Origin: Dipteronia dyeriana
Lineage: Eukaryota; Streptophyta; Magnoliopsida; Sapindales; Sapindaceae
Assembly: GCA_032871835.1 (NCBI GenBank)
Contig: CM065301.1
Coordinates: 31,256,405 to 31,320,404, forward strand
Length of the DNA stretch: 64,000 nucleotides
Direction of reading: 5' to 3'
Below the pieces are notes generated by a model. It was given only the letters and a program-made list of their open reading frames with translations, searched no databases and was not told the origin of the DNA. Shown piece by piece: positions 24,472-35,320 of this stretch. Position 1 is the first letter of the stretch; each line of letters begins with the position of its first letter. Made by a program: the position numbers and the translations under genes.

Positions 24472-25632
24472 CTAGAAATGCACACTACCATCGTTAGCCA
24501 CAGAAAATCGACTAACCATCGTGCGCAACTCACTGATACTCTCCTCAACAGTGTCAAAGCATGTGTTCATCCGCTCCTCCAATCCTCTAAACTGACCGTC
24601 CATGTGCTCCCGCATTGTCTGAAACAAAGAATCAAAATATGCATTTCCCGGTTGAATGGCCTCTGGCTGAGCAACTGGGGGAACATCTGTATGATCATCA
24701 GGTATAGGATCGACAACCTCCATCTGTAATTGTGCCTCTCTCTCCTGGGCTTCCTGAGCCTCTCGCTCCTGACGGAGATGTCGCCACTCTCCATACTATT
24801 CTATAGTAGGTACCCTCCGATCGTGACATAGTTTGTTCCACACTGTTAATAGTAACATACTAGGCGCATGCTCCTCCAATCTTGCGTCTACCTCAATACC
24901 CGTTGTCCTGCAAAAAACTGTAATTAAACAGGTGAATACCATAAAGGACCCATCTTCATAACCACTGTTGTAGATTGCCCTAAAAATAACTCGACCAATA
25001 TTAATTGGTTGGCCAGTCACAAGTCAATGTAACAGTCGGGCGGGCTCAAAGAATAGCTCGGTACGATGCTGTGTCGATCTTAAGGATTACTAGATAAAGA
25101 TGTTCCAAAATGCAGCATCCACTCTCAAATCCCTCTGATACAGGTGAACCATCTACTTCCACACCGCTCTGTCATCCATCCTAAATACTTCCGCCAACCT
25201 TGCCAAGTACTGATCAACATTGTCAATCGTATCTATTCCACTATTAATGTTGACTCGAACCTCCGGAGCTGTAAAATACTGGTTAATTACATCCGGTGAA
25301 ATATGGACTTCAACCCCTTGGACCAGAACCGCTCATTCATTGATAAATCTCTCCAGAATCATGCTAGCATAAAATTCTGCCACGACACTCCTATTTGGTT
25401 TCGGAGGCCTCTGAACAAATCCTACCCATCGACGGGTAGCCACAACCTTTGGCACAAAAGTCTCTCCAAAACTGGGCACCTCAATACCGTTCTCCTTAAT
25501 CCAAGGTCACCTCTGGAATTTTAATATTCGGTCCCTAAAATCCTTATTCTGAGCTGAGCATGAAGAAGCGACCCCTTTTTCTCTGGAAGTGCTGCTAACC
25601 CGAGGCCTTTTACCCATATTTGTTCTTGCCAT
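24472..25632 (-). pseudogene. Element 3 accessory ORF (putative plant transposon protein), broken
   Basis: Lies downstream of integrase in the same sense as pol. ATG 25632-25630 starts 'MARTNMGKRPRVSSTSREKG', a basic N-terminus. A globular domain follows with 'GETFVPKVVATRRWVGFVQ', 'EVHISPDVINQYF' and 'TGQPINIGRVIFRAIYNSGY'. This pattern resembles the uncharacterised 'putative plant transposon protein' family (Pfam Transposase_32 type). The C-terminus is Glu/Arg-rich and probably coiled-coil ('EERMNTCFDTVEESISELRT'). In-frame stops occur in at least four places (for example after 'ILKFQR' near 25515), so it is not functional. It occupies the place where some Athila elements carry an env-like gene, but no transmembrane or signal segment is visible, so I do not call it env. 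Confidence 0.75.
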
Positions 25633-26059
25633 CTACACACAGAAAATAATCAAACAACCCAAATTATGCAAAGTTTATATAAATTTTGGCAGCACTTCAG
25701 CTTGAATATGGACCCAAAATTTTGAATAAACACAACATTCTTCAATAAAATAATCCAAAGACATCACATAAACGAAATAAATTCAATTCAACACAATGGC
25801 AACATATTAAACACTCATTAGACAAAAATCAAACTTTTCTCTCAATAAATCAAAATTCGGACTTCCGAAAATAACCAAATAGAAATTTCATCCAATAGAC
25901 TTAATCATGTGAATTTACCAATATAAACAAAGCCCACTAACCAAGAATGCATAAAATTCTTGTAAGAACACTAAATCACTACAAACCGTTCTTGAGAACA
26001 CATAGGTATCATGCCCAAAACTAAAATAAATTCTTGAGAAAAGCAAAAGAGTGACATAC
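25633..26059 (-). other. Probable 5'-leader intron of the accessory ORF
   Basis: On the minus strand CAAAG/GTATGT at 26059 and TTTCTGTGTGTAG at 25633 form good splice sites. The acceptor lies immediately before the accessory ATG (25632). The intron would be 427 bp. Confidence 0.5.
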
Positions 26060-26204
26060 CTTTGATCCTTGAAAAGGATGAGTGAAGATTGGAAGAAAGT
26101 TGAGTGAAAAACAATTGAAAATAAAAAAAGAAGAGAAGTGGATGGAGAAAAGAAGCGTGCACAGCAAATGAGAAATAAGAGGGAAAAACAAACCAGACAA
26201 CATA

Positions 26205-26620
26205 CTTATATAGATGCGCGAATTCATGCCCTACCGCAGTCTAGGCACATACCTGGAAGACGGTCTTGATCGCGGTTATGCCTTATTTTTGCTTACCTAA
26301 AGCTACGAAACACACCGTTTTACTTACTATACTATTGTGTAGACCGCAGTTCAGGCATTACTTCTCAAGCGGTGTAGACCACGGTGATTCACAGAGGATC
26401 ATCATTTTGCATGCTGCGGCGCATACACCTTGTCTGTGGAGTGGTCTGTGCTGCGAGAAAGTCCAGTGGGTACCTGTTTGCTGGACCGCGGTGTAGATAT
26501 ACACCTCGGGAGTGGTCTGCGGAGCGAAAATTGGCAGAGCCTTCATGCTTTGCATACCGTGGTCTAGATAAGTGTCAAGAGAGCGGTCTGGCCAACGGTG
26601 CATGAACAAAATTGTTCCTA
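26205..26620 (-). promoter_or_regulatory. Internal promoter-like block of element 3
   Basis: On the minus strand a TATA box (CTATATAAG, 26205-26213) is preceded by GAATTC and then by a cluster of GACCGCGGT-like motifs to about 26600. The LTR promoter of the same element shows the same order: motif cluster, GAATTC, then TATA. An 'acaaaattg..cc' block also lies at the distal side in both. I infer a duplicated U3-like promoter serving the accessory ORF. Confidence 0.5.
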
Positions 26621-27123
26621 ACTTTTTCTACATAGTTAAATACGCACACATTAGAAGCATCTATTGTTTTTAAAAACCACAAGATATCCCCAAACCTGAA
26701 TTAAACAATGTCTCCGAATTAGGCACAAGATTAAAAACATGACAATGTTCAATTCTAGCTATAAAGGTTCTTGCAACAAACACTAATTATGACTCAAAAA
26801 TAAATAAATAAAAATACAAATACAAATACAAACAAAAACAACAGAAATAAACCTGGGTGGGTTGCCTCCCACAAAGTGCTTTATTTAACATCTATGCGAG
26901 ACAGAGTATAGCTCTACAGCTCTATGAGCTTCAACAATTCAATGGCACAACTATTTGTTGGTGTTCCCAAATAAGGTTTCAGTCTGTGCCCATTGACTTT
27001 AAATAATCATCCCTTCTTTAGGTTTTTTATTTCTACTGCTCCACTGGGAAAAACATGATTAACACATAATGGCCGCATCCATTTTAATCTCAATTTTCTT
27101 GGAAATAACTTCAACAACGAATC
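26621..27123 (-). other. Element 3 spacer after integrase
   Basis: No clear ORF. Contains the sequence GTGGGAGGCAACCCACC (minus strand, about 26856-26872), a motif I have often seen after integrase in Athila-like elements. Confidence 0.55.
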
Positions 27124-27990
27124 CTACAAAAGGACTAACATTCCTGGATAGAACTTCTTCTGGCGAATCTTCTTATCATGTAATTTCTTAGTCATTTCCT
27201 TGTATATTTTTGCATTCTCATAGGCATCATTTTGAAGTTCTTCAAGCTCACTCATTTGTAAACACCTTTCTTCTTCAGCCTTACATAAATCAAAATTCAA
27301 TTTCTTCAAGGCCCAATAGGCATTGTGTTCCAATTCCACCGGCAAGTGACATGCTTTCCCAAAGACAATCCTATAGGGACTCATTCCAATCGAAGTTTTG
27401 TAAGCAGTTCTATATGCCCACAAGGCATCATTAATCTTGAGTGACCAATCCTTTCGATTTGGTTGCACAGACTTCTCTAAGATCTGCTTAATCTGTCTAT
27501 TACTCACTTTTACCTGTTCTGATGTTTGAGGATGATATGGGGTTGCCACCTTGTGCTTGACACTATGTTTCTTCATTAAAGAGGCAAAGATCTTGTTACA
27601 AAAGTGGCTTCCACCATCACTTATTATTGCCCGAGGAGTCCAAAATCTGGTGAAGAGATTCTCTTTGATAAACTTAACTACCATCTGGCTAACATTTTTC
27701 TTAGTGGCTACTGCTTCGATCCATTTCGACACATAATCCACAGCCACCAAGATATAATTGTACCCATATGAGGATAGGAAAGGTCCCATAAAATCAATTC
27801 CCCATACGTCGAATATCTCCACAACCTGTTAGCTTGACAATGGCATCTTATCCCTTTTTCCAATGTTCCCCGTTCTCTAGCAGCTGTCACAAGAAATACA
27901 AAAATTATAAGCATATTTAAATAAAGAAGTCGAGAAAAAACCTGATTGAAGAACTTTGAGAGCAGTCTTTTTAGCACTGAAGTGCCCTCT
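27124..27990 (-). pseudogene. Element 3 integrase
   Basis: The frame 27822-27124 is open for 232 codons. Core residues: D in '[10 protein letters not shown]', D in '[12 protein letters not shown]' and the E region in '[15 protein letters not shown]', followed by '[19 protein letters not shown]'. The upstream zinc-binding part (HHCC, with 'CRTGNIGKRDKMP'-like sequence to about 27990) is interrupted by stops, including one near 27830. The C-terminus ends at '[10 protein letters not shown]', earlier than expected. The text is Athila-like. Confidence 0.88.
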
Positions 27991-28137
27991 ACAATGAAGA
28001 TTATGGTAAAATTTCAACACATCCTACTGTTCTTCCTCTGAAACACATCTCCGAATGATTTGATCGGTGCCAAATTTGAACAAGTACGGTTCGTCCCATA
28101 AAAAATGCCTTGTGTTGGAGAGGCATCTTTTCTTTGC

Positions 28138-29881
28138 TTATGGGTTCATGTTGGATGGTACGATTCCATTTGCAATGTAATTCACAATATCCGTATACCA
28201 TGGATCCTTGCCACCTACTATCAATAGTTGTTCGTCTATAAAATTCTCATTGATTGGCATGGTCTGAGCTGGTTCTTCTCCTTCATCATTTTCCACCAGT
28301 CGAGATAGATGATCCGCCACCACATTTTCGCTGCCCTTTTTGTCTCTGATTTCCAAATCAAATTCTTGCAACAAAAGGATCCACTGGAGTAATCTCGGTT
28401 TTGCTTCCTTTTTGGTTAGCAAATATTTTAAAGCAGCATGATCAAAATAAACAATGACCTTAGACCCTATCAAATATGACCGAAATTTCTCTAAGGCACT
28501 GACAACAGCAAGCAATTCTTTTTTTTTTGGTGGAATAATTTAATTAGGCATCATTCAAAGTGTGACTAGTGTAGTAAATAACATGAGGCAATTTATCTAC
28601 CCGATGTCCTAAAATAGCGCCTACAATATAGTCAGATACATCACACATTAATGCAAAAGGACGAGACCAATCGGAGGCATGATTATGGGAGTATATGTCT
28701 ATTTATTTTTTAGAGTCTCAAAAGCATGCAAACAATCATCATCGAAAACAAATACAACATCCTTGGTCAACAAGTTACATAGGGGACAACTAATTTTTAA
28801 AAAATCCTTGATAAAACGCCTAGAAAAACCTGTATGACCAAGAAAACTTCTCACACCTTCCACAGAAGTGGGAGGTGGAAGTTTTGCAATTACTTCAATT
28901 TTAGCACGATCTACTTTTATCCATTTTTTTAGAAATAACATGCCCTAAAACTATTCCAGACGTGGCCATAAAATGGCTTTTCTTCCAATTAAATGTCAAA
29001 TTAGTCTCCGTGCATCTTATTAAAACAAGAGTTAAATTATCAAGGAAATGGTCAAAAGAATTACTAAAAATAGAAAAATCATCCATAAATACCTCAATAA
29101 ATTTCTCTAGCATGTCGGAGAAGATTGACATCATACATCTATGGAAAAGTGGCAGGAGCGTTGCACAACCCGAAAGGCATTCTTCGATATGCAAAAGTAC
29201 CGAAGGGGCAAGTGAACGTTGTCTTCCCTTAGTCCTCTGGAGCGATGGCAATCTGATTGTACCCTGAAAATCCATCCAGGAAGCAATAATAAGCATGTCC
29301 CGCCAAACGCTCGAGCATCTGATCAATGAATGACAAAGAAAAGTGATCCTTTTTGGTTGCCGTGTTGAGCTTGCGGTAATCTATACACACTCTCTATCCC
29401 ATTGTCTTTCTTGTAGGGATCAACTCATTATTTTCATTAGCTACCACAGTGATTCCCAACTTTTTTAGAATAACATGTATTGGGCTCACCCACTTACTGT
29501 CGGATATTGGGTATATGATACCCAACTTAAGAAGCTTTGGGACCTCTTCTCAAACAACTTCCTTCAAGTTTGGATTGAGCCTTCGTTGAGCTTCTCTCGA
29601 AGGTTTTGCCTCTTCCTTCAACAAAATCTTATGCATGTAAATGGTAGGGCTTATTCCCTTAATATCCGCTATAGCCCATCCAAAGGCGGCTTTATATTCC
29701 TTGAGCACATTTATTAGCTTTTCTTCTTTCGCTTCATCTATGTCTGAAGCTATAATTACCGGGAGCATCTCATCCTCTCCCAGGAAAGCATATTTAAGAG
29801 TGGAAGGGAGTGGTTTGAGCTCTAATGCAAAGGAAGAGTTTGTAGATGGAATTAGAGACTTGTTGGTCTCAACTTGAATTA
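28138..29881 (-). pseudogene. Element 3 reverse transcriptase and RNase H, broken
   Basis: From 29881 downward the frame continues protease-side sequence ('ASDIDEAKEEKLINVLKEYK', 'AIADIKGISPTIYMHKILL'). It then shifts frame at about 29550, 29326 and 28941. The polymerase motif is F-M-D-D in 'IEVFMDDFSIFSNS' (about 29070-29110). RNase H sequence occupies about 28698-28138 ('[20 protein letters not shown]', '[10 protein letters not shown]'). There is at least one stop in the 'VCIDYRKLN' region (near 29395). The 5' edge at 29881 is the insertion point of element 2. Confidence 0.88.
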
Positions 29882-29886
29882 CCTCA

Positions 29887-30753
29887 TGTTGACGTCGATT
29901 TCTGGATTATGCCAGAAAAGCTAACAATGACTGGATTTTGGTTATTGTTTCAAAGAGAAAGAGATGCAGAGAGAGTAACAAAGACAGGTTTAACGTGGTA
30001 AAACTCCGATGGTCGGAGAAACATCCACGGGTGGTTGAAAGATCAACCAAGCCAAAATCCACTAAGAGAATAAGATGTTTTTACAAGCTCTCGATCTCAC
30101 TTTTTCTCTCTGTATTATTTGTGATTACTGTATGCTATATTGCCTATATCTTTTCGAACAAGATTATGGGTCTATTTATATGCTTATAGAACCCTAATCT
30201 GCTTTGTACAAGTAATACAAGATATTTGTATTTAATTGTGATTTGGTTACTTGCTTGAGGTTGATTTGTCTTCTTTCCTGTTTCGGAGTTTCTTATGGAA
30301 ATTGAGTGGGATTCTAGTAATGTAGTTCAATTTGACTTGTTTCCTTATAAGAATGTAGTCTTCGAAAAGAAATCAAGTTGTTTCCTGTTTGGGGGACTCT
30401 TCTAACTTAAAGGTCCATTATTTGGGATTCCTTCATGACGGATATCTTTGCGTATTTAATGACTTAACCCGTATGATAAGTTCTTATTCGAGTTGTATTT
30501 ACTCCCGAGTAAGAATAATACCTGATGGTCCCGAGTAGTGCCGTTTGAGCCTGAGTGGAAACGTTGTTTTAACCAGTCCCGAGTGTTGTTAACTGATCCC
30601 GAGTAGGTCTTTATTCAGTATATGCTTACTCGGGCTTGCTCCTCTTTAATGATGCCTTGTAGGATATTTCTCGGATGCCCATCTAAGCATCCACCTGGCT
30701 ATTTTTTCCTTCCTATTAATGACGTGTATGCTTAGTAAAATTTACATACAACA
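29887..30753 (-). repeat. 3' LTR of element 2
   Basis: 867 bp, reading TGTTGTATGTAAATTT...AACGTCAACA on the minus strand. The U3 part carries repeated ACTCGGGA-type motifs (about 30505-30640). A TATA-like stretch (minus strand cataTAAATAG) lies at about 30172-30182. Confidence 0.95.
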
Positions 30754-30775
30754 ATACCCCCTTAAAATATTTTTG
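30754..30775 (-). other. Polypurine tract of element 2
   Basis: On the minus strand AATATTTTAAGGGGGTAT adjoins the 3' LTR. Confidence 0.75.
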
Positions 30776-30961
30776 TCGAGAAGATTTTATTTCGGGCAAG
30801 AATATTTTAATCATTTTGATTTTCTTTCGTCAGAAAAACCGTCTTGCCATAATGATGTATTTTAATGGTGACTCTGTAATTTCGATTCTCTTTGTCACGC
30901 AAGATCTTAAATGATAGCGACGTTTCAAAGTTTTGACGGTTGAGAGCTACTTCTTGTCTTG

Positions 30962-30969
30962 ACACGTGT
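30962..30969 (+). promoter_or_regulatory. G-box upstream of the antisense gene (element 2)
   Basis: ACACGTGT lies 275 bp before the ATG at 31244. Spacing and octamer are conserved in element 1. A TTTAAATTCTTC block closer to the ATG (about 31101) is also shared. Confidence 0.45.
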
Positions 30970-32342
30970 CCTTTGTCTATTCGTTTTCAATATTATTTAT
31001 GAGAAATGACTTTTTCGTTTCCCCAAACGCCACCCACGCCATCTGGTTTCGTCATAAAACTTTTTCCCGCTTTGAAATCCTAGTGTTTCGTGCCGTCTCG
31101 CCTTTAAATTCTTCGTTGAGAGACTGTTGGTTTATTCTCAAAAATCCAGCAAAAATCTCTTTAAACTCAGATTTCTTCATCCAGAAGTTCGCGATTCTCC
31201 GCTTTGAAGATCTTGCATCAGTCTCAATTCAAGGTTAGTTTTAATGGGACAATCTTCCCGTCATCGTTTCTTTAAAATTGCTTTTGATGCATTAGAGCGT
31301 GGGGATTTCCAGTTAGTATCTTGCATTAAACGATTACTGGGGGATATCCCAATAGATGAACCTCCATTTTTAGAGGTTGATGTTTCTGGGCTTCACCCTG
31401 ACGTCACTTTCAGCCCCGTATCGAGTTCTCCATCTAGTTCTGATTCTGATATTTCTGATCACAGGGTATCTTCTCGAAGGATGGGTAAACATCAAAGCAC
31501 AAGCAAGGTATACAAGCACTGCTCGAGCAGCGTTCAGACTGGGGAACAAACTGTTAATGAGGGTGACGCTGATGTACACAGGGCGTCTCGCCTTTCATTT
31601 TCTGACACTCGCCCGAGTGGCTTTGATATTGAACCGAACGTGGTCGGGGAAGCTGAGATAGAAAAATACCGCTCCCAATTCGATTTGCCCGACTCAGTCA
31701 CTTTGGTTCATACGGGGAATAGAGCCGTATGGAATCCTCCTGAGGGGATGATCGTGATTTACGGATCGATGCTTTGCTGCGGCATCACACTTCCCCTTCA
31801 GTCTTTTATTGCCCGGTTTTTAGCTGAAGCAGGGATAGCCCCAGCTCAGTTGGCCCGATTAGTTATAAAGTCTTGATGTGCATGTGGCACATGTTCAGCC
31901 GAATGAACCTTTCATCGCCTTCCCAGAATGAAATCAGACCTTTCTTTACGCTGAGGCAGGTTAGTAAAATGGGGACCTATTTTCTTACGTCTACTCCTTC
32001 GGACGGTTGGGTCCCTAAAGAAGTGAAGGTGAATCGGGGGGTCGAGGCTTCTGATGACCCGAAAAAGAAGGGCTTTATGTGGGGATTCCCCATATCCAAC
32101 AAGTTCTGGAAGAACAGTTGGTTTTTTGCTGGCATGGCTCTCGGGCTCGACGTCACTGTTCGATTTGGGATTCCCGAATGGTGTTGAATGTTCCCTCTTC
32201 TTCTAAACCCCCGAAGCGTGGAACAAGAAAACAATTGATTATAACGATTCTGAGCTGAAGAGAAGCAAGAGTTATCTTTTCAAAGAGGACGACTTGATCA
32301 AGCTCGGCTTCTTTAGACAGGTTTCGGGCCATCGCAGGAGTT

Positions 32343-32438
32343 GTAAGTAACCCAGCGCCCTTTCTGCTGTGTTTCTCCGTTTTTCCATTTCCTTTTCTAA
32401 CTTTTTTATTTTTTTTATATTTTATATTTTATTTTTAG
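32343..32438 (+). other. Intron 1 of the antisense gene (element 2)
   Basis: GTAAGT at 32343, a long T-rich tract and TTTTTAG at 32438, then 'TGTTCGATACGGATG'. In element 1 the homologous exon start TGTATGATACAGACG also follows an AG, and its donor is GTAAGC. Confidence 0.75.
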
Positions 32439-33099
32439 TGTTCGATACGGATGTTGTCTGCGATCTTCATGCTCGTCAGCTGAAGGCGATTCTTCAAGCG
32501 AGTAGGAAGGAGGCTTCCCATCAAGGCGATAAGGGTATTGCTCCACCCGAGCCTGATGAGGAAATTGATACTGCTGAGCGAATTCCTGAGTGCGTTGATC
32601 GGGGTGCTCAGCCTTCTGCTCAGGATCTCGCTAGTTCAAGTGGCCAAGGTGAGCCGACTGTGACACAACTGCCTAAAAATAGGGAGAGGCAGTGTGAGAG
32701 TCCAAGTGAAGAGCCTGTTGGACTGTCTGAAGCTGGCGATGGTGGTAACGTCTTGACGTATCAAATGCCTATCATTGCCGAGCTTTTTGAGTCTTTTAGG
32801 ATGATTTGCTGGAAGATCCTGCTGCTGATCTCTTCCACCGTTCTTGGGGTGAGAAGCGAAAGGCGGTTAGTTAGCCTCCTCGTCCTCTCAAAGATCCTCG
32901 GGTAGTCACATTCATTGACTCCAGCGACGATGATGTTACGGATGAGATTTCCCCGAGTGTAGGTGCTGGAGTATCGGCAGATGCAGTCACTTAAGGTCCA
33001 AGTAGGGCCTCTTTTACCCCCGAGGTTGGAAATATGGGGGCTGTAGGGCCTCTTTTACCCCCTGAACGTCTCCAAAACGTTTTCAACGGTGCATCTTAT

Positions 33100-33169
33100 A
33101 TAAGTTCAGCTAATCCTGACTCCTTTACTGTTTTGCCTTTGTTGGATTTCTAAGTATATTCTTTTACAG
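33100..33169 (+). other. Intron 2 of the antisense gene (element 2), donor mutated
   Basis: Element 1 has CTTAT/GTAAGT here. Element 2 has CTTAT/ATAAGT, so the donor G is now A. The acceptor CTTTTACAG is intact and is followed by 'atggtgaccgaatttgctga', matching element 1 exon 3. Confidence 0.7.
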
Positions 33170-34021
33170 ATGGTGACCGAATTTGCTGAGCTTGTTCAGA
33201 CACAGCAATGTCAGACTGATCGGATAAAGTGTCTGGAGGCTCAACTGAAGGCGAGTGATGAGGGTCATGCTCTAGCTGAGCGGGCTTACCAGTAGGAGGT
33301 CGGTTCTGTGCAGATATTTGCCAAAAATTGCCTGGCAAAGCAGGTTGAAGCTGAAGACAAGACATCTTTGGCAGAGGAGAAGGTTGCATCGCTTCTAAAC
33401 CTTCTTTCTTGTACTAAAGAGTCTATGCTCAAGGCTGAGCAGGAGGCGGAGCAGGCGAAGTCGGCGTATGTCCAAAAAAACGAAGATTTGGAGCGCCAAG
33501 TGCTGACAGTTGAATCCATTTCCCGAGAGGCCAGGTTGGAGCTGGAAGTCCAAGGGGTGGATCGTTTTAAAAGATTCCCTGCTTACGATGCTCTACTTCT
33601 TCGGGAATTTCAACGTGGGCTAGTTTCGGCCAACGAATTCTTCAAAGTAAAGAGTAGAGCAACTGAAAAGGCCCGTGCTAACTGGGAGTTGTCAATCAAA
33701 CACCATATGGACCGGTCCTTGGAATCTCTTCGGATTCAGATGAAGGAATGGAGAGCCTACTACAGTAGTCAAGGTAAGGAGCCCCATCCTATGTATTTAG
33801 AGATTCCGTCCGAGCACTCTCTCTGGACCTTTTACGCAAGTCGAGAGTCTGTCAAGGGTATAGTCCCGGATGTCGGGCCAACCCCGGGTAAAAATTACAG
33901 CCAGTGGAAGGATGATATTGTTGATGATTACACTTGGCCGTCTAATGAGAGCCTGCTTCGTGAATACGAGATGGTGCCAGACCCGAGTATTGGCAAGGGC
34001 TCGAAATCCTCGCAACCTTAA

Positions 34022-34176
34022 TTTTGTAGATTTCTAGAAGATTCTGATTCTGATTCTTTATTTTTTACTTGTGCAAAGAATCATTTCTTTGAACTGTAAC
34101 CATCCTTTTTAAAAGCAATAGAATTCGATTTTCTGAGTTGAATGGTTTCAGTCTTTATTTTTGTTGCCGGAGGTTG
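34022..34176. other. Element 2 spacer between antisense gene and tandem array
   Basis: No ORF. T-rich sequence that would be the 3' UTR of the antisense gene. Confidence 0.6.
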
Positions 34177-35320
34177 TATTAAACTGGCTGATGGTCGGAT
34201 AACTTAACCGAGTATCTTATTAAACCGGTTGTTACCCGAATAACTTTGATTGCCAAGTATCTTATTAAACTGGCTGATGGTCGGGTAACTTAACCGAGTA
34301 TCTTATTAAACCGGTTGTTACCCGAATAACTTCAATTGCCAAGTATCAATTGCCAAGTATCTTATTAAACTGGTTGGTGGTCGGGTAACTTAACCGAGTA
34401 TCTTATTAAACCGGTTGTTACTCGAATAACTTCAATTGCCAAGTATCTTATTAAATTGGCTGGTGGTCGGGTAACTTAACCGAGTATCTTATTAAATCGG
34501 TTGTTACCCGAATAACTTCAATTGCCAAGTATCTTATTAAACTGGCTGATGGTCGGGTAACATAACCGAGTATCTTATTAAACCGGTTGTTACCCGAATA
34601 ACTTCAATTGCCAAGTATCTTATTAAACTGGCTGATGGTCGGGTAACATAACCGAGTATCTTATTAAACCGGTTGTTACCCGAATAACTTCAATTGCCAA
34701 GTATCTTATTAAACTGGCTGATAGTCGAGTAACATAACCGAGTATCTTATTAAACCAGTTGTTACCCGAATAACTTCAATTGCCAAGTATCTTATTAAAC
34801 TGGCTGGTGGTCGGGTAACTTAACAGAGTATCTTATTAAACCGGTTGTTACCCGAATAACTTCAATTGCCAAGTATCTTATTAAACTGGCTGGTGGTCGG
34901 GTAACTTAACCGAGTATCTTATTAAACCAGTTGTTACCCGAATAACTTCAATTGCCAAGTATCTTATTAAACTGGCTGATGGTCGGGTAACATAACCGAG
35001 TATCTTATTAAACCGGTTGTTACCCGAATAACTTCAATTGCCAAGTATCTTATTAAACTGGCTGATGGTCGGGTAACATAACCGAGTATCTTATTAAACC
35101 GGTTGTTACCCGAATAACTTTAATTGCCAAGTATCTTATTAATTTGGCTGATGGTCGGGTAACATAACCGAGTATCTTATTAATACGGTTGTTACCCGAA
35201 TAACTTCAATTGCCAAGTATCTTATTAAACTGGCTGATGGTCGGGTAACATAACCGAGTATCTTATTAAACCGGTTGTTACCCGAATAACTTCAATTGCC
35301 AAGTATCTTATTAAACTAGC
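34177..35320. repeat. 86-bp tandem array in element 2
   Basis: About 13 copies with an exact 86-bp period (a reference 'tgccaagtatc' recurs at 34252, 34338, then every 86 bases to 35298). One 14-bp slippage duplication lies at 34338-34352. Each unit is a dimer of about 43 bp half-units sharing GAGTATCTTATTAAAC or AAGTATCTTATTAAAC. The array is homologous to 16010-16425 in element 1 but is longer and differently organised. Confidence 0.95.

Larger units (their letters stand above)
31244..34021 (+). pseudogene. Element 2 antisense accessory gene (putative gypsy-type transposon protein)
   Basis: Transcribed opposite to gag-pol. Exon 1 (31244-32342) starts 'MGQSSRHRFFKIAFDALERG' and holds a Ser-rich region. 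A domain then follows with 'YRSQFDLPDSVTLVHTGNRA', 'LPLQSFIARFLAEAGIAPAQ' and 'KNSWFFAGMALGLD', typical of the plant Transposase_28 type family, whose function is unknown. A one-base loss near 31870 shifts the frame ('LVIKS' then stop; domain continues at 31873). Intron 1 is 32343-32438. Exon 2 is acidic and Pro/Ser-rich. Intron 2 is 33100-33169. Exon 3 (33170-34021) encodes a long coiled coil and ends 'KGSKSSQP'. A CAG/CAA-to-TAG stop lies at 33293. The acidic tail and coiled coil suggest protein binding; no catalytic motif was seen. Confidence 0.8.

Noticed and set aside
24472..25632. Calling the element 3 accessory ORF an envelope gene
   Set aside because: No signal peptide, transmembrane segment or cleavage site was seen. 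The text matches a plant transposon-protein family instead.
34177..35320. CRISPR-like array of regular repeats
   Set aside because: The units abut without unique spacers and lie inside a plant retrotransposon; it is a satellite-type tandem array.
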